51,002 nucleotides of DNA from Cyclobacterium sp. 1_MG-2023 (GCF_030546805.1 NZ_JAUOPC010000021.1:1-51002); one strand, 5' to 3'; numbered from the stretch's first letter, positions 16,137 to 26,088 are shown. A program made the numbers and translations. The notes: generated from the sequence alone by a model not told the origin.

Positions 16137-19100
16137 ATGTCAGAAGAAAAAATGATGCGATTAGGCCAAGTAGCCAGAAAACTCAATGTGGGGGTTTCCA
16201 CCATTGTTGAGTCTATGGCCAAGAAGGGCTTTGAGGTAGAAAGCAATCCGAACTCAAAAATAAGTTCGGAACATTACAATATGCTTGCCAAAGAGTTCAA
16301 GTCTTCTGCTCAAGAAAAGGAAGAGGCCTCCCATCTATCTATAGGCAAAAGGCACAATGAGAACTTCACCATCAAGGCGGAGTCTGAATCTGAGCCTGAA
16401 AAAGAAATCAAAAAGCCGGAGCCGAAAAAACCGGTAAGCACTAGCAAACCGGCCAGTGCAGCTCCTCCTGTCGAGGAGAAAAAAGCTGAGGAAAAAGCTA
16501 CTGATAAAATATCAAATGAAGCGCCTAAACTTCAAGGAATAAAAGTGCTGGGCAAAATTGATTTGGATGGTAATAAATCCAAACAAAAGCCTGCTGAAGT
16601 GAAGGAAGAGGCCAAGCCTACCCCTCCTAAGCCGGTGGCGGAAGAGCCTAAAAAGCCCGAGCCTAAGCCTGCCGCCAAAAAGGAGCCTGAAGTTAAACCT
16701 GAACCTAAAAAGGAAAAAGAACAGCCTCAGAAAGCCGAGCCTAAAGCGGAAACGACTACGCCTAAACCTACTCCTACTCCAGTAAAACCCGAAAAGCCGG
16801 TAGCGAAAACTCCTCCTGCTCCAAAAGCAGAAGAGAAAGCCACACCTCCCAAAAAAGCGCCAGAAGCTAAACCTGAAGCGCCCAAGGAGCCTACTGCCCA
16901 ATCGAAGCCTATTACTGAAGAGAAAGCAACTACTAAAGAACCGGAGAAACCTATCGAAAAGACTGAAGACAAGGTAATATCTGCAAAGGCAGATTCCCTT
17001 AAAGGTTTGACAGTATTGGGAAAAATTGAACTTCCCAAAGACAAGCCTAAGAAAAAATCCAAGCCGGTTGCCTCTTCTGATGAGCGCAACAAGGAGAAGA
17101 AGAAACGTCCGAGAAAAAGGATTGACAACCGTCCTGCCAAGAGTGGCGACGGAGCGAGAAATACACCTGCCGGAAGAGGTCCAGGTGGACAAGGTGGTGG
17201 CGGTGCCAGAAAAGGAAACAACCGAGGGGGCGTTGGACGTCCGGGAGGAAGAGGTCAAAATCCTCGTTTCCAAAAAGAGGAACCTACTCAAAAAGAAATC
17301 CAGGATCAAATCAAACAAACACTTGCACGTCTGCAAGGAGGAGGTAAATCCGGAGGTAGAGGAAAAAACAGAAGAGACAAAAGATCTGAAAGAACCAAGG
17401 AGGTTAGCGAAACCCCTGAGGAAAGCAAAATATTACGGGTAACGGAATTTATTTCCGCCAATGACCTGGCATCTTTAATGGATGTTTCTGTAAATGAAGT
17501 AATCTCTGTATGTATGGGGTTGGGCATGTTTGTCTCCATCAACCAAAGGTTGGATGCAGAAGCCATCACCATCATCGCCGATGAATTTCATTATGACGTA
17601 GAGTTTACCAAAACTGACGAGGAAGAAACGGAAGTCATTGAAGAGGAAAACGAAGATACACTTATAGAAAGAGCGCCGATTGTGACCATTATGGGTCACG
17701 TAGATCATGGTAAAACTTCCCTACTGGATTATATCCGAAGGGCAAAAGTAACCCATGGTGAAGCAGGTGGAATTACCCAGCATATCGGTGCCTATGATGT
17801 GGAAACTTCCGATGGACACAAAATTGCATTTTTGGATACTCCGGGTCACGAAGCATTTACAGCCATGCGTGCCAGAGGTGCAAAAATCACCGATGTGGCC
17901 ATCATCGTAATTGCTGCGGATGACAATGTCATGCCACAGACCAAGGAAGCCATCAATCACGCCCAAGTTGCAGGTGTGCCAATGATCTTTGCTATCAATA
18001 AAATTGATAGGCCAAACTCCAACCCGGAAAAGATAAAAGAAGAATTGGCCAATATGAACCTCTTGGTGGAAGACTGGGGTGGTAAATACCAATCTCAAGA
18101 TATTTCTGCCAAAACAGGTGTAGGTATTGATGAGCTTTTAGAAAAAGTATTGCTAGAATCTGAAATACTTGAACTAAAAGCCAACCCAAATAAAAATGCA
18201 GTGGGTACAGTAGTAGAAGCCTCCCTTGATAAAGGTAGAGGTTATGTATCCACCATCATGGTTCAAGCAGGTACCCTGCACGTAGGGGACACCATCTTGG
18301 CAGGTCAACACTACGGTAGGGTGAAAGCCATGTTTGATCACTTGGGTAAAAAAGTAGACGAGGCAGGTCCATCCACACCGGTACAAGTACTTGGTTTAGG
18401 AGGTGCTCCTCAGGCAGGCGATGTATTCAAAGTATATGATTCTGAAAGAGAAGCAAGGGAAATTGCCAACTCAAGGGAGCAGATACAAAGAGAGCAAAGT
18501 TTACGTACCAAGAAACACATCACTTTGGATGAAATCGGTAGAAGATTAGCCATTGGTAGCTTTAAGGAACTTAACATCATTATCAAAGGTGATGTGGATG
18601 GTTCTGTGGAAGCCCTTTCTGATTCCTTACTGAAACTTTCCAAAGACGAGGTAAATGTAAACATCATTCACAATGGCGTAGGCCAAATCTCAGAATCGGA
18701 TGTATTGCTTGCCTCCGCTTCAGATGCGATCATTCTCGGCTTCCAGGTAAGACCTTCGGTCAATGCCAAACGCCTTGCTGAACAAGAAGAGATAGAAATC
18801 AGGCATTACTCCATTATCTATGACGCCATCAACCAGATCAAGGATGCCATCGAAGGTATGCTAGAGCCTGAATTTGAAGAAGTCATCACAGGTAATATTG
18901 AGGTTAGAGAAGTTTTCAAAATCTCTAAAGTGGGTACAGTTGCCGGTTGTTACGTAACAGACGGGTATATTAATCGTAAAAATAAAATCAGAATTATCAG
19001 AGATGGTATAGTGATTCACGAAGGTGAAATCAGTGCCTTGAAGCGATTCAAGGATGATGTCAGCGAAGTGAAATATGGTTACGAATGCGGTGTATCTATC

Positions 19101-19175
19101 AAAGGCTTCAACGATATCCAGCAAGGAGATACCTTCGAAGGATACAAAATGGAAGAGATCAAGCGTAAAAAATAA
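16137..19175 (+). CDS. infB: Translation initiation factor IF-2
   Basis: IF-2 is the GTPase that brings initiator tRNA to the 30S subunit and promotes subunit joining. The 1012-aa protein starts with an IF2_N helix bundle ([20 protein letters not shown]). A long Lys/Pro/Glu-rich linker runs from about 70 to 330 and a Gly/Arg-rich stretch from about 340 to 410. A second IF2_N module lies near 430-490. The G domain has G1 GHVDHGKTS (near 519), G3 DTPGHEAF and G4 NKIDRP. Domains II-IV follow to the C-terminus. The large repetitive linker makes the protein longer than the 890-aa E. coli form and gives rise to spurious frames on the other strand. A strong terminator follows. Confidence 0.97.
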   Translation: MSEEKMMRLGQVARKLNVGVSTIVESMAKKGFEVESNPNSKISSEHYNMLAKEFKSSAQEKEEASHLSIGKRHNENFTIKAESESEPEKEIKKPEPKKPVSTSKPASAAPPVEEKKAEEKATDKISNEAPKLQGIKVLGKIDLDGNKSKQKPAEVKEEAKPTPPKPVAEEPKKPEPKPAAKKEPEVKPEPKKEKEQPQKAEPKAETTTPKPTPTPVKPEKPVAKTPPAPKAEEKATPPKKAPEAKPEAPKEPTAQSKPITEEKATTKEPEKPIEKTEDKVISAKADSLKGLTVLGKIELPKDKPKKKSKPVASSDERNKEKKKRPRKRIDNRPAKSGDGARNTPAGRGPGGQGGGGARKGNNRGGVGRPGGRGQNPRFQKEEPTQKEIQDQIKQTLARLQGGGKSGGRGKNRRDKRSERTKEVSETPEESKILRVTEFISANDLASLMDVSVNEVISVCMGLGMFVSINQRLDAEAITIIADEFHYDVEFTKTDEEETEVIEEENEDTLIERAPIVTIMGHVDHGKTSLLDYIRRAKVTHGEAGGITQHIGAYDVETSDGHKIAFLDTPGHEAFTAMRARGAKITDVAIIVIAADDNVMPQTKEAINHAQVAGVPMIFAINKIDRPNSNPEKIKEELANMNLLVEDWGGKYQSQDISAKTGVGIDELLEKVLLESEILELKANPNKNAVGTVVEASLDKGRGYVSTIMVQAGTLHVGDTILAGQHYGRVKAMFDHLGKKVDEAGPSTPVQVLGLGGAPQAGDVFKVYDSEREAREIANSREQIQREQSLRTKKHITLDEIGRRLAIGSFKELNIIIKGDVDGSVEALSDSLLKLSKDEVNVNIIHNGVGQISESDVLLASASDAIILGFQVRPSVNAKRLAEQEEIEIRHYSIIYDAINQIKDAIEGMLEPEFEEVITGNIEVREVFKISKVGTVAGCYVTDGYINRKNKIRIIRDGIVIHEGEISALKRFKDDVSEVKYGYECGVSIKGFNDIQQGDTFEGYKMEEIKRKK

Positions 19176-19195
19176 ATTTAAAGTTTATAGTATGG

Positions 19196-19225
19196 AAGGG
19201 ACGACGAAAGTTGTCCCTTTTTTGC
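19196..19225 (+). terminator. Rho-independent terminator of the infB operon
   Basis: A 10-bp stem, AAGGGACGAC with GTTGTCCCTT (one G-T wobble), closes on a GAAA tetraloop and runs into TTTTTTGC. It lies 20 bp after the infB stop codon. Confidence 0.85.
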
Positions 19226-19234
19226 TTTTAGGTC

Positions 19235-19426
19235 ATGGAAACCCTCATTACAGGTATAAACATCTTGTTTTTCTTAGCCTTATTAGGAACCATCCTGGGG
19301 CTGATAAGGCCGGTAATTGTCCTTTGGTTTATGCACCGTTTCAATAGGCTTAGTGTGATTAAATATTACGGTGTTCCTACAGCCATATTGTATTTTTTTA
19401 AGCTTACCTTGGCCTATTGGGCCTAA
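19235..19426 (+). CDS. Small hypothetical membrane protein
   Basis: The 63-aa frame has two likely membrane helices (ITGINILFFLALLGTILGLI and AILYFFKLTLAYWA), with the basic-aromatic segment MHRFNRLSVIKYYG between them. It starts 10 bp after the infB terminator, with an AGGT before the ATG. Composition is as expected for a real short membrane protein, but I know no named family; it may also be chance. Confidence 0.5.
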   Translation: METLITGINILFFLALLGTILGLIRPVIVLWFMHRFNRLSVIKYYGVPTAILYFFKLTLAYWA

Positions 19427-19435
19427 TATAATCGC

Positions 19436-19530
19436 CATTCCGAGAAATAATATTTTAAAAACGCATAAATCAAGCCGTTAGGATTCAAGGCAGCACTCCA
19501 GCGGAGTGCAATCTTTGTAGCCCTGGGTAA
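19436..19530 (+). repeat. REP-like repeat, interrupted copy
   Basis: The two blocks are a CATTCC...AATATTTTAAAAA block (19436-19465) and GCACTCCAGCGGAGTGC plus TCTTTGTAGC and CTGGGTAA (19493-19530). They match the copy at 20720-20787 with few changes, but here 27 extra bases separate them. The second block contains the palindrome GCACTCC-AGC-GGAGTGC. Such sequences are spread through many Bacteroidota genomes. Confidence 0.6.
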
Positions 19531-19738
19531 GCGGACGCAGGAGGTGCCACCCGGGGTATTATTGAATTGGCTTTTTAGGACATAAGCCTGCAGTAAGCTC
19601 TATAGGGAAATTAGCTTTTCGCTAATACCATTGACACCTTACCTCTGGTTTTTAAAATCTGTTATCGATAGGCTAAGAAAGGGATTTTAATAGGACTTGA
19701 CAAAGCCATTACGAAATTGATAATAGTGACGGTTGCAA

Positions 19739-19778
19739 AAAATCCCCCTTTGTCCCCCTTTAAAAAAAGGGGGATTTT
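19739..19778 (+). repeat. Dispersed palindromic repeat (TCCCCCTTT family), copy 1
   Basis: 13-bp arms AAAATCCCCCTTT (19739-19751) and AAAGGGGGATTTT (19766-19778) enclose a pyrimidine-rich loop containing GTCCCCC. A second copy in the opposite orientation lies at 38785-38822. It is intergenic in both places. Confidence 0.65.
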
Positions 19779-20073
19779 GAGCTTTCAGCAATGTAGTGAC
19801 TTTTGCTGAACGTGGGATAGAATCTCTTGGAAAAACCGCTAGACCCGAAAGAGGGATTACAACAGTCTTTCCTTACGCAACAGCTCCTCGAAAAAGGTAC
19901 GCAATGACGATCTGGTATATCATTAATTCGGTACACTTCGACAAGCTCAGTGACCGGAAGACGTCATTCCGAGACTTTACATTTAAACGTCGAAAAGCTA
20001 CAAGGCAGAATTAATATAATCATCTGCTTAATGATGCGCAATTTTCAACGCAATCGCTGAACTAAGGGCGCGT

Positions 20074-20181
20074 GGGCCGGGCCAAAACTACGAGGCGGGG
20101 TTGGGCCTTGCGGGGGGAAGTTTAGTTTTGGCTAGATTTTTCTTTGGTTCGTTTCTTTTCATCAATGGAAAAGAAATGAAC
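20074..20181. repeat. Composite palindromic repeat with GGCCGGGCCAAAACTA block
   Basis: The block GGCCGGGCCAAAACTACGAG recurs, inverted and with one change, at 46089-46112. Here GCCAAAACTA (20081-20090) faces TAGTTTTGGC (20123-20132). Next to it GTTCGTTTCTTTTC (20147-20160) faces GAAAAGAAATGAAC (20168-20181), 13 of 14 bases pairing. The region from 19531 to 20720 has no credible gene. Confidence 0.5.
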
Positions 20182-20377
20182 GGCAATTCAGTGTGTAGAG
20201 CGATAAAATCTCTATGAAAGTCAAACTTACCAGACAACGTTGAACCAGTAACAATTCTACTAATTCTTATACTTTCCTATTAGTAAAGATTTGAAATTTG
20301 CCAAGGATTATTTTTTACATTGCAAACCAGTTTTTTACTAGACCATCTCATATAAAATAACCATTGTCACTTATTTG

Positions 20378-20422
20378 CTGCAGGCCTGCCCTGATGGGAA
20401 CCATGTCAGAGCAGGCCTGCAG
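20378..20422. repeat. Perfect 12-bp inverted repeat CTGCAGGCCTGC
   Basis: The arms lie at 20378-20389 and 20411-20422 with a 21-nt spacer. Each arm itself contains AGGCCT, a small palindrome. It could form a strong hairpin or cruciform; its role is unknown. Confidence 0.6.
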
Positions 20423-20441
20423 CGTAATAATTCAGTGGCTC

Positions 20442-20509
20442 GTCCTGAAACGAAGTAACTCAGGGGCCCAAAAAGTAACCAACTTGTCCTGAAACGGAAC
20501 AACTCAGGG
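20442..20509 (+). repeat. Direct repeat GTCCTGAAACG...AACTCAGGG, two copies
   Basis: The 24-bp unit occurs at 20442-20465 and 20486-20509 (21 of 24 bases equal), a 44-bp period. Within each unit CCTGA and TCAGG can pair. Confidence 0.55.
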
Positions 20510-20719
20510 CCTGCCCTAATCCCTCAGGGACTAGCCCGCCGCTGAGTATCTTTTCGGCTAAAATTTAAGGCCTCCCGCACACAGGCAAACTAGGTTAGTT
20601 TAGAGTTTATTTATATGGATTGCTTTTTCGGAATTCAATCCTATATTTCAAAGGCTAACCATGCCTGTGCCCTTTCCTTCGCATCATAAATTTCTTAAGG
20701 CGGAAATTAACACATTCGT

Positions 20720-20787
20720 CATTCCAAGAATTAATATTTTAAAAATGCAGCATTCCAGTGGAGTGCATTCTTTGTAGCACTGGGTAA
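20720..20787 (+). repeat. REP-like repeat, contiguous copy
   Basis: This is the uninterrupted relative of 19436-19530: CATTCCAAGAATTAATATTT, then GCATTCC-AGT-GGAGTGC, TCTTTGTAGC and CTGGGTAA. It ends 6 bp before the stop codon of the ABC permease, at the 3' end of the exporter operon. Confidence 0.6.
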
Positions 20788-20793
20788 AATTAT

Positions 20794-21918
20794 TTAATTC
20801 ACTTTTTTATAACTCAAAACTGCCAGCCCATTTACCAAGACGGCATAAGCCAAAGTCTTCCATATCTGAGGCAAAATATCTGAAAACCCGGCCCCTTTTA
20901 ACATTACCATTCGTACTACCTCTACAAAATACCTGATGGGATTAAAGGTAGTGATCACCTGGGCCCATTGTGGCATGCTTTCTATAGGGGTAAACAAACC
21001 ACTCATTAGGATAAAAATAACCATGAAAAACCAAGCAATAAACATGGCCTGCTGCTGGGTTTCTGTGAAATTGGAAATAAATAGACCAATTCCCAGGACC
21101 ACCAAAATATAAATGGCAGTATAAAAATATAGGGTGCCCAAGCTCCCTAGTAAGGGAATGTCAAAAATAAGTTTCGCCAGCACCAGCCCAATGGTCAACA
21201 AGCCCAAACCTATGATCCAAAATGGAAAAAGCTTTCCAATAATAAATTGACTTTTTTTGATTGGGGTGACGTTAATTTGTTCCAGTGTTCCGATTTCTTT
21301 TTCCCTCACAATATTCATCCCTGAAAGAAACAAGGTGATCATGGTGACCAATAGTACCAATATCCCCGGCACCATAAAAGTTTTATAATCCAATGTGCTA
21401 TTGTACCAATAGGAAGGAATAATGGTAATCAGGCCGGCAAAGCCACTGCGGTTTTTATTACTCACAGAAGTCTCTAAGGCTATACCTTGGTTGAATTCCT
21501 GCACTATTTGTTGAATATAAGCAGTCTCTACTCCTGCTGCAGCCCCATCTATGGCATCCACAGTAAGCCCTAAGGAAGTTTTTTCTTGATTTACCAGCTG
21601 TCGTTCAAAATTATTGGGGATCTCCATGATTACATTTACTTTTCCCTGCAACATTCCTGCATAGGCCACCTTATAGGATGAGTAAGGTGCAAGAAGGTTG
21701 AAATAGGCCGATGAACGGAATTTTTCAATCAGTGCCCGAGAAGTAGAGCTGCGGTCCACATCGATGTAACCAAATTTTATATCCTTTACCTCATAGGTAG
21801 CTGCATTGGACAGAATGAGGAGTTGAACTATTGGTAAAATAAAAATAATAGGAAGCATTCCCTTATTTCTAAAGATCTGCTTGAATTCCTTTTGTATCAA
21901 ATATCCGATGGTTTTCAT
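20794..21918 (-). CDS. ABC-2 type exporter permease (second)
   Basis: The 374-aa inner-membrane permease has one N-terminal helix (MLPIIFILPIVQLLILSNAA), a large periplasmic domain of about 150 residues, and five C-terminal helices; PFWIIGLGLLTIGLVLAKLI and the ending FNPIRYFVEVVRMVMLKG are typical of the YhhJ/YbhS/YbhR type. It overlaps the preceding permease gene by one base. With its sister permease and the two ATPases it should form the inner-membrane part of a tripartite exporter with the HlyD and TolC proteins of the same operon. The substrate is not evident. Confidence 0.9.
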   Translation of the reverse strand: MKTIGYLIQKEFKQIFRNKGMLPIIFILPIVQLLILSNAATYEVKDIKFGYIDVDRSSTSRALIEKFRSSAYFNLLAPYSSYKVAYAGMLQGKVNVIMEIPNNFERQLVNQEKTSLGLTVDAIDGAAAGVETAYIQQIVQEFNQGIALETSVSNKNRSGFAGLITIIPSYWYNSTLDYKTFMVPGILVLLVTMITLFLSGMNIVREKEIGTLEQINVTPIKKSQFIIGKLFPFWIIGLGLLTIGLVLAKLIFDIPLLGSLGTLYFYTAIYILVVLGIGLFISNFTETQQQAMFIAWFFMVIFILMSGLFTPIESMPQWAQVITTFNPIRYFVEVVRMVMLKGAGFSDILPQIWKTLAYAVLVNGLAVLSYKKVN

Positions 21919-23024
21919 TATTCAAGCCTGATTTTATATTTGTAGGTACTGATTCCAATAAAGAATAGCGTCATGCCTATAAGAATAATCGTCTCTTTCC
22001 AAATAAAAGCCATTCCCACTCCCTTTAACATGATTCCTTTAATGATAAGAATAAACCATTTGGCCGGAATAATATTACTTATAATTTGTAAAGGAAGCGG
22101 CATACTGCCTATAGGGAATATAAATCCTGACAAGAGGATTACCGGCAACATCAAGCCCATCAAGGAGATCATCATGGCCGTCTGCTGGGTCTTTGCTATG
22201 GTGGATATTAAAATCCCTAATGACAAAGAGGTAAGAATAAACAGCACACTCTCAGCACCTAATAAAATCAAGCTTCCTTGAACGGGCATTTTAAAAATAA
22301 AAATACTTAGCAGTACGATAATTATTGCATTTATGATGGAGAGCAAAATATAAGGAACCACCTTGCCTAATATCACCTGAAAAGGTTTTAATGGCGATAC
22401 CAATAAAATTTCCATTGTTCCCAATTCTTTTTCCTTGGCTATGGAAATGGAAGTCATCATGGCAGAGACCAACATTAAAATTATCGTCATCACTCCGGGT
22501 ACAAACATAAAAACACTTTTAAGTTCAGGGTTAAAAGCCATATGGGTTTGGGTCAATACCTGTGGACCTCCTACTTGATGGAGGTTTATGGATTGATTGT
22601 ACTGCTGAACGATAGATAGAATATAATTGGTGATGGAATTGGCGGTGTTGGGATCCGTCGCATCAGCAACAAGCTGAATGGTGGCTTGCCCCCTTTTCAC
22701 CATTTTTTCGCCAAAGTCCTTTTCAAAATTAATTACCGCCTTAACTTTTCCTTCCTTGAAAACCCCTTCCACCTCGGATTCAGCAGCTAAATATCGGTTT
22801 ATAGAAAAGTATTTCGACGTAGCCATCTTATTGATAATCTCAATGGTAGTCGCATCTTTGGCTTGGTCCAAAATAGCAATTTCCACCTTATTGATTTCAT
22901 TGGTAATGGCGAATCCAAATAATAAAATTTGGGCGATAGGCATCCCAAAAAGGATAAAAAGTGACCTTTTATCCCTATAGATATGGTAGAATTCCTTCTT
23001 TACAAAACCAATAAATCGTTTCAT
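21918..23024 (-). CDS. ABC-2 type exporter permease (first)
   Basis: The 368-aa protein has the same layout as the next gene: N-terminal helix (LFILFGMPIAQILLFGFAIT), periplasmic domain, then five membrane helices with SIAKEKELGTMEILLVSPLK, a hallmark cytoplasmic loop of ABC-2 permeases. The ending IIPAKWFILIIKGIMLKGVG is shared by drug- and cation-type exporters of the YbhS/YhhJ group. It starts 21 bp after the second ATPase gene. The two permeases likely form a heterodimer. Confidence 0.9.
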   Translation of the reverse strand: MKRFIGFVKKEFYHIYRDKRSLFILFGMPIAQILLFGFAITNEINKVEIAILDQAKDATTIEIINKMATSKYFSINRYLAAESEVEGVFKEGKVKAVINFEKDFGEKMVKRGQATIQLVADATDPNTANSITNYILSIVQQYNQSINLHQVGGPQVLTQTHMAFNPELKSVFMFVPGVMTIILMLVSAMMTSISIAKEKELGTMEILLVSPLKPFQVILGKVVPYILLSIINAIIIVLLSIFIFKMPVQGSLILLGAESVLFILTSLSLGILISTIAKTQQTAMMISLMGLMLPVILLSGFIFPIGSMPLPLQIISNIIPAKWFILIIKGIMLKGVGMAFIWKETIILIGMTLFFIGISTYKYKIRLE

Positions 23025-23045
23025 TTTGAAAAATTGAATTTCTTT

Positions 23046-23789
23046 TTATTCATTCGGTTTACTGCCCCTTGCCAGTTTCAAGAAAACCTCATTCAGGTTA
23101 CCCGCCCCATATCGCTCCTTCAAAAGCTTAGGAGGACCCATTGCTTCAATTTTCCCATTGACCATAATGGATACCTTATCGCAATATTCTGCCTCGTCCA
23201 TATAATGCGTAGTCACAAATAGGGTTGTTCCCTTATCAGCAGCATGATAGATCATTTCCCAGAATTGCCTCCTGGTAATGGGATCCACTCCCCCTGTAGG
23301 TTCATCTAGAAAAACAATTTTAGGGTCATGCAGGAGAGACACCGAAAAGGATAATTTTTGCTTCCAACCCAATGGCAAAGCGCCAACCAGTTGATCAATT
23401 ATATTTTCCAGCTTTAGCTCCGTTACCAATACCTTTACCTTCTCCTTAATTGTAGCCCGGGACAAGCCGTATATCCCACCAAAAAAGGTGATGTTCTCCC
23501 TCACTGTTAAATCATCATAGAGGGCAAATTTCTGGCTCATATAGCCAATGTTCTTTTTGATAAGCTCCGTTTGAGTATAGACATCAAAACCTGCTACCAT
23601 TGCTTCTCCAGAACTGGGTTTGGAAATGCCTATAAGCATTTTCATGGCCGTGGTTTTCCCCGCTCCATTGGCCCCGAGAAAGCCAAATATCTCTCCGGCC
23701 TTTACTTCAAAGCTTATGGCATCTACAGCCAGAAAATCACCAAACCTCTTTGTTAGATTTTTGACCGCTATTACCTTGTTGTCTTTCAT
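23046..23789 (-). CDS. ABC exporter ATP-binding protein with altered signature motif
   Basis: The ATPase is 247 aa. Walker A is GANGAGKTT (residues 39-47) and Walker B is IVFLDEPTGGVDP, with TTHYMDEAEYCD supplying the switch histidine. The ABC signature reads LPLGWKQKL where LSGGxxQ is usual. The same change is known in one half of the YbhF/RbbA-type double ATPases, so this gene and the next one upstream look like the two halves of such a protein kept as separate genes. It overlaps its partner by 4 bp. Confidence 0.9.
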   Translation of the reverse strand: MKDNKVIAVKNLTKRFGDFLAVDAISFEVKAGEIFGFLGANGAGKTTAMKMLIGISKPSSGEAMVAGFDVYTQTELIKKNIGYMSQKFALYDDLTVRENITFFGGIYGLSRATIKEKVKVLVTELKLENIIDQLVGALPLGWKQKLSFSVSLLHDPKIVFLDEPTGGVDPITRRQFWEMIYHAADKGTTLFVTTHYMDEAEYCDKVSIMVNGKIEAMGPPKLLKERYGAGNLNEVFLKLARGSKPNE

Positions 23790-24691
23790 TCTTTTGCCAT
23801 TTCCATGAAAACATCCTCAATGGTAGGTTCAGTTAAACCAATATAAATCCCGGTAAGTCCATTTGCTTTCAGGTATTCTTCCAGTTCAGGAATATCCAAA
23901 TCGGATCGACTATCGGTATAATGTACATATTCGCCAAAGGGGTACACACTGTACAGGTAAGGGAAATCCCGAAGCACTTGTATCAATTTATGTCTTTCTC
24001 CGGCTCCGATTTCATAAACTGCTTTAGGGTACTTTTCCACAATTTTTTTAGGGCTGTCAATCTCCATAATACGCCCATTCTGCATAAGGGCTACCCTATC
24101 ACACAAAGCAGCCTCATCCATGTATGGCGTAGAAACCAATATGGTAATACCTTTTGCTTGCAGTCGCTTCAACATGTCCCAGAATTCCTTTCTGGAGACG
24201 GGATCCACACCGGTGGTAGGCTCATCCAGAAAAAGCACTTTAGGTTTATGAATCAAGGCACAACAAAGGGCAAGTTTTTGCTTCATTCCCCCGGATAACT
24301 TTCCCGCTCTTCGGGTTTTAAAGGGTTCTATCTGTTCATAGATTTCCTTGATGAGCTCATAATTTCTTTCGAGCGTTGTACCAAAAATGGTAGCGAAAAA
24401 TTGCAGGTTCTCCTCCACTGTCAAATCCTGGTATAGTGAAAACCTGCCCGGCATATAGCCGACAGATTTTCGAATTGCAATATAATCCTCCACTACATCC
24501 ATGCCTGCTACTACTGCAGTGCCGGTATCTGCCAATAAAAGCGTAGTCAAAATCCGAAACAAGGTGGTTTTCCCTGCACCATCAGGCCCTATTATTCCAA
24601 ACAACTCACCCGGTTTTACCTCAAATGAAATGTCCTGAACCGCACTTATGCCCTTATAGGTCTTGCTGATTTGGTGAAGGGAAATGCTCAT
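23786..24691 (-). CDS. ABC exporter ATP-binding protein with canonical signature
   Basis: The 301-aa ATPase has Walker A GPDGAGKTT (residues 35-43), signature KLSGGMKQKLAL and Walker B VLFLDEPTTGVDP. The switch position reads STPYMDEA, with proline-tyrosine in place of the usual histidine, so the two partners appear catalytically unequal. A C-terminal extension of about 80 residues (from PKKIVEKYPKAVYE) is typical of exporter ATPases. The gene precedes the second ATPase with a 4-bp overlap and follows the OsmC gene by 2 bp. Confidence 0.9.
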   Translation of the reverse strand: MSISLHQISKTYKGISAVQDISFEVKPGELFGIIGPDGAGKTTLFRILTTLLLADTGTAVVAGMDVVEDYIAIRKSVGYMPGRFSLYQDLTVEENLQFFATIFGTTLERNYELIKEIYEQIEPFKTRRAGKLSGGMKQKLALCCALIHKPKVLFLDEPTTGVDPVSRKEFWDMLKRLQAKGITILVSTPYMDEAALCDRVALMQNGRIMEIDSPKKIVEKYPKAVYEIGAGERHKLIQVLRDFPYLYSVYPFGEYVHYTDSRSDLDIPELEEYLKANGLTGIYIGLTEPTIEDVFMEMAKE

Positions 24692-24693
24692 AT

Positions 24694-25152
24694 TTAATCC
24701 TTTATTTGAATGGTAATGTTTAAGGAGATTTTTGATTTAATTGAATTGGAAATCAAACAAGCCGCTTCAGATTTCTGAACAATCCGTTCGGCCCGTTCTC
24801 TATCTTTTTCATTGAAGATGGTCACCGTTGGTGAAAGAATAATTTCTGTCATGGCAAATTTGCCCTCCTCTTTGGCCAAAATTCCTTTTGCATTGCAGCT
24901 AAAAGCAGCAAAATCCAGTTTGCTATTTTCTGCAATGGCCAAAAATGTAGTCATCAAACAACTACTCACCGAGGCAGTAAATAAATGTTCCGGAGACCAG
25001 ATATTGGGCATTCCTTTAGGGAATTCCGGAGGTGTAGCCACCGCAATACAATTGGACGAATCGGACTCGCCCATTTTAAGTTCCGGCGAACACATAAGGC
25101 CCTTTCTATCTACATTCCAATTGATGTCTACATTGTACTGATGGTTTTCCAT
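24694..25152 (-). CDS. OsmC family peroxiredoxin-like protein
   Basis: The 152-aa protein carries both conserved cysteines of the OsmC/Ohr fold, C65 in SVSSCLMTTF and C132 in SEAACLISNS, along with the GLMCSPEL and WSPEHLFTASV segments. Members reduce organic hydroperoxides at the membrane-cytosol boundary using thiols. Its place inside an exporter operon, 17 bp after the HlyD gene and 2 bp before an ATPase gene, suggests the pump deals with reactive or oxidised lipophilic compounds. That is inference. Confidence 0.88.
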   Translation of the reverse strand: MENHQYNVDINWNVDRKGLMCSPELKMGESDSSNCIAVATPPEFPKGMPNIWSPEHLFTASVSSCLMTTFLAIAENSKLDFAAFSCNAKGILAKEEGKFAMTEIILSPTVTIFNEKDRERAERIVQKSEAACLISNSIKSKISLNITIQIKD

Positions 25153-25169
25153 GGGATTATTGATTATGG

Positions 25170-26075
25170 TTAGTTACTTTTTTCGCTCAAGGTATTTTCG
25201 ATCCACATTTCGGCTGGCATACCTATTTTTAGGGCGCCATCATTGTTCACCTTTATTTTCACTGCATAAACCAGGTTTACTCTTTCTTCCTTTGTTTGAA
25301 TGATTTTCGGAGTAAACTCAGCCGTAGAGGATACCCAGCTAACCTTACCATCATATGCTTTCATTCCCTCATTTGAATCAATTTTTACCGTTACATCTTG
25401 CCCGATGCTGATATCCGGTAATTGCATTTCACTTATGTAAACCCTTAAAAGCATATTGTCCAAATCTGCAATTTTATATAACGGCTTTCCAAAAGCAACA
25501 ACCTCACCTGCCTCAGCAAATTTACCCAATACCGTTCCATAAATAGGATTCCTCAAAACACTTTGGGCGATTTGCTGATCTATCTGAGCAATGCGCGCAT
25601 CAAAAGACAATGCTTCTTTCTCAATAGGCATTTGCTGACTTTGAACGTTTTTAATCTGTTTTTTTAAAACTTCGACTTGATTTCTCCCTTTATCCAATTG
25701 CTGCTGAGTGGCCGCACCATCGGCAAACATTTTTGAGATACGGTCAAATTCTAAAGCTGCGTTTTTTAATTGTTCTTCCAGCACATTTATCTGCGAAGAA
25801 ATGCTACCGGATTTTGATGCTACCGTTTCCTTGGCAGCCAACAATTGTTGCTTTGATAAAAACAAGGGCAAGGTGTCTACCAAAGCCACAAAGGTTCCCT
25901 TCTCGATCACTTGCCCCTCTTCTACGGCTAAGGACAATAATTTACCGGAAGACTCAGCTGAAACAGTAATTTCAGTTGCCTCAAAATTACCATAGCCATC
26001 TGCTTTCTCTTCATTTTCACAGGATACTATTCCTAGCAGAAGAATACTTGATAAAAATAGTTTGAAGGTTTTCAT
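25170..26075 (-). CDS. HlyD family periplasmic adaptor, lipoprotein
   Basis: This is the membrane-fusion subunit linking the ABC permeases to the outer-membrane channel. I place the start at 26075 (MKTFKLFLSSILLLGIVSC), which gives a clean lipoprotein signal with the lipobox cysteine in IVSCEN; the longer frame to 26099 adds eight residues and overlaps the TolC gene. The mature part has a biotinyl-lipoyl half (TEITVSAESSGKLLSLAVEE), a coiled-coil hairpin from about 85 to 160 (EEQLKNAALEFDRI, QLDKGRNQVEVLKKQI), the second lipoyl half and a beta-barrel (ISIGQDVTVKIDSNEG). The length of about 300 aa is typical of the YbhG/YhiI type. Confidence 0.9.
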   Translation of the reverse strand: MKTFKLFLSSILLLGIVSCENEEKADGYGNFEATEITVSAESSGKLLSLAVEEGQVIEKGTFVALVDTLPLFLSKQQLLAAKETVASKSGSISSQINVLEEQLKNAALEFDRISKMFADGAATQQQLDKGRNQVEVLKKQIKNVQSQQMPIEKEALSFDARIAQIDQQIAQSVLRNPIYGTVLGKFAEAGEVVAFGKPLYKIADLDNMLLRVYISEMQLPDISIGQDVTVKIDSNEGMKAYDGKVSWVSSTAEFTPKIIQTKEERVNLVYAVKIKVNNDGALKIGMPAEMWIENTLSEKSN

Positions 26076-26088
26076 TTCGGTTCTGTAT

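Noticed and set aside
16512-17336. 274-codon minus-strand frame rich in Phe, Leu, Arg and Gly
   Set aside because: It is the mirror image of the Lys/Pro/Glu-rich linker of infB.
19796-20014. 72-codon frame in the repeat patchwork
   Set aside because: It overlaps dispersed repeats and has no homologue-like features.
20378-20509. CRISPR array
   Set aside because: Only two repeat units exist per family and no cas gene is present.
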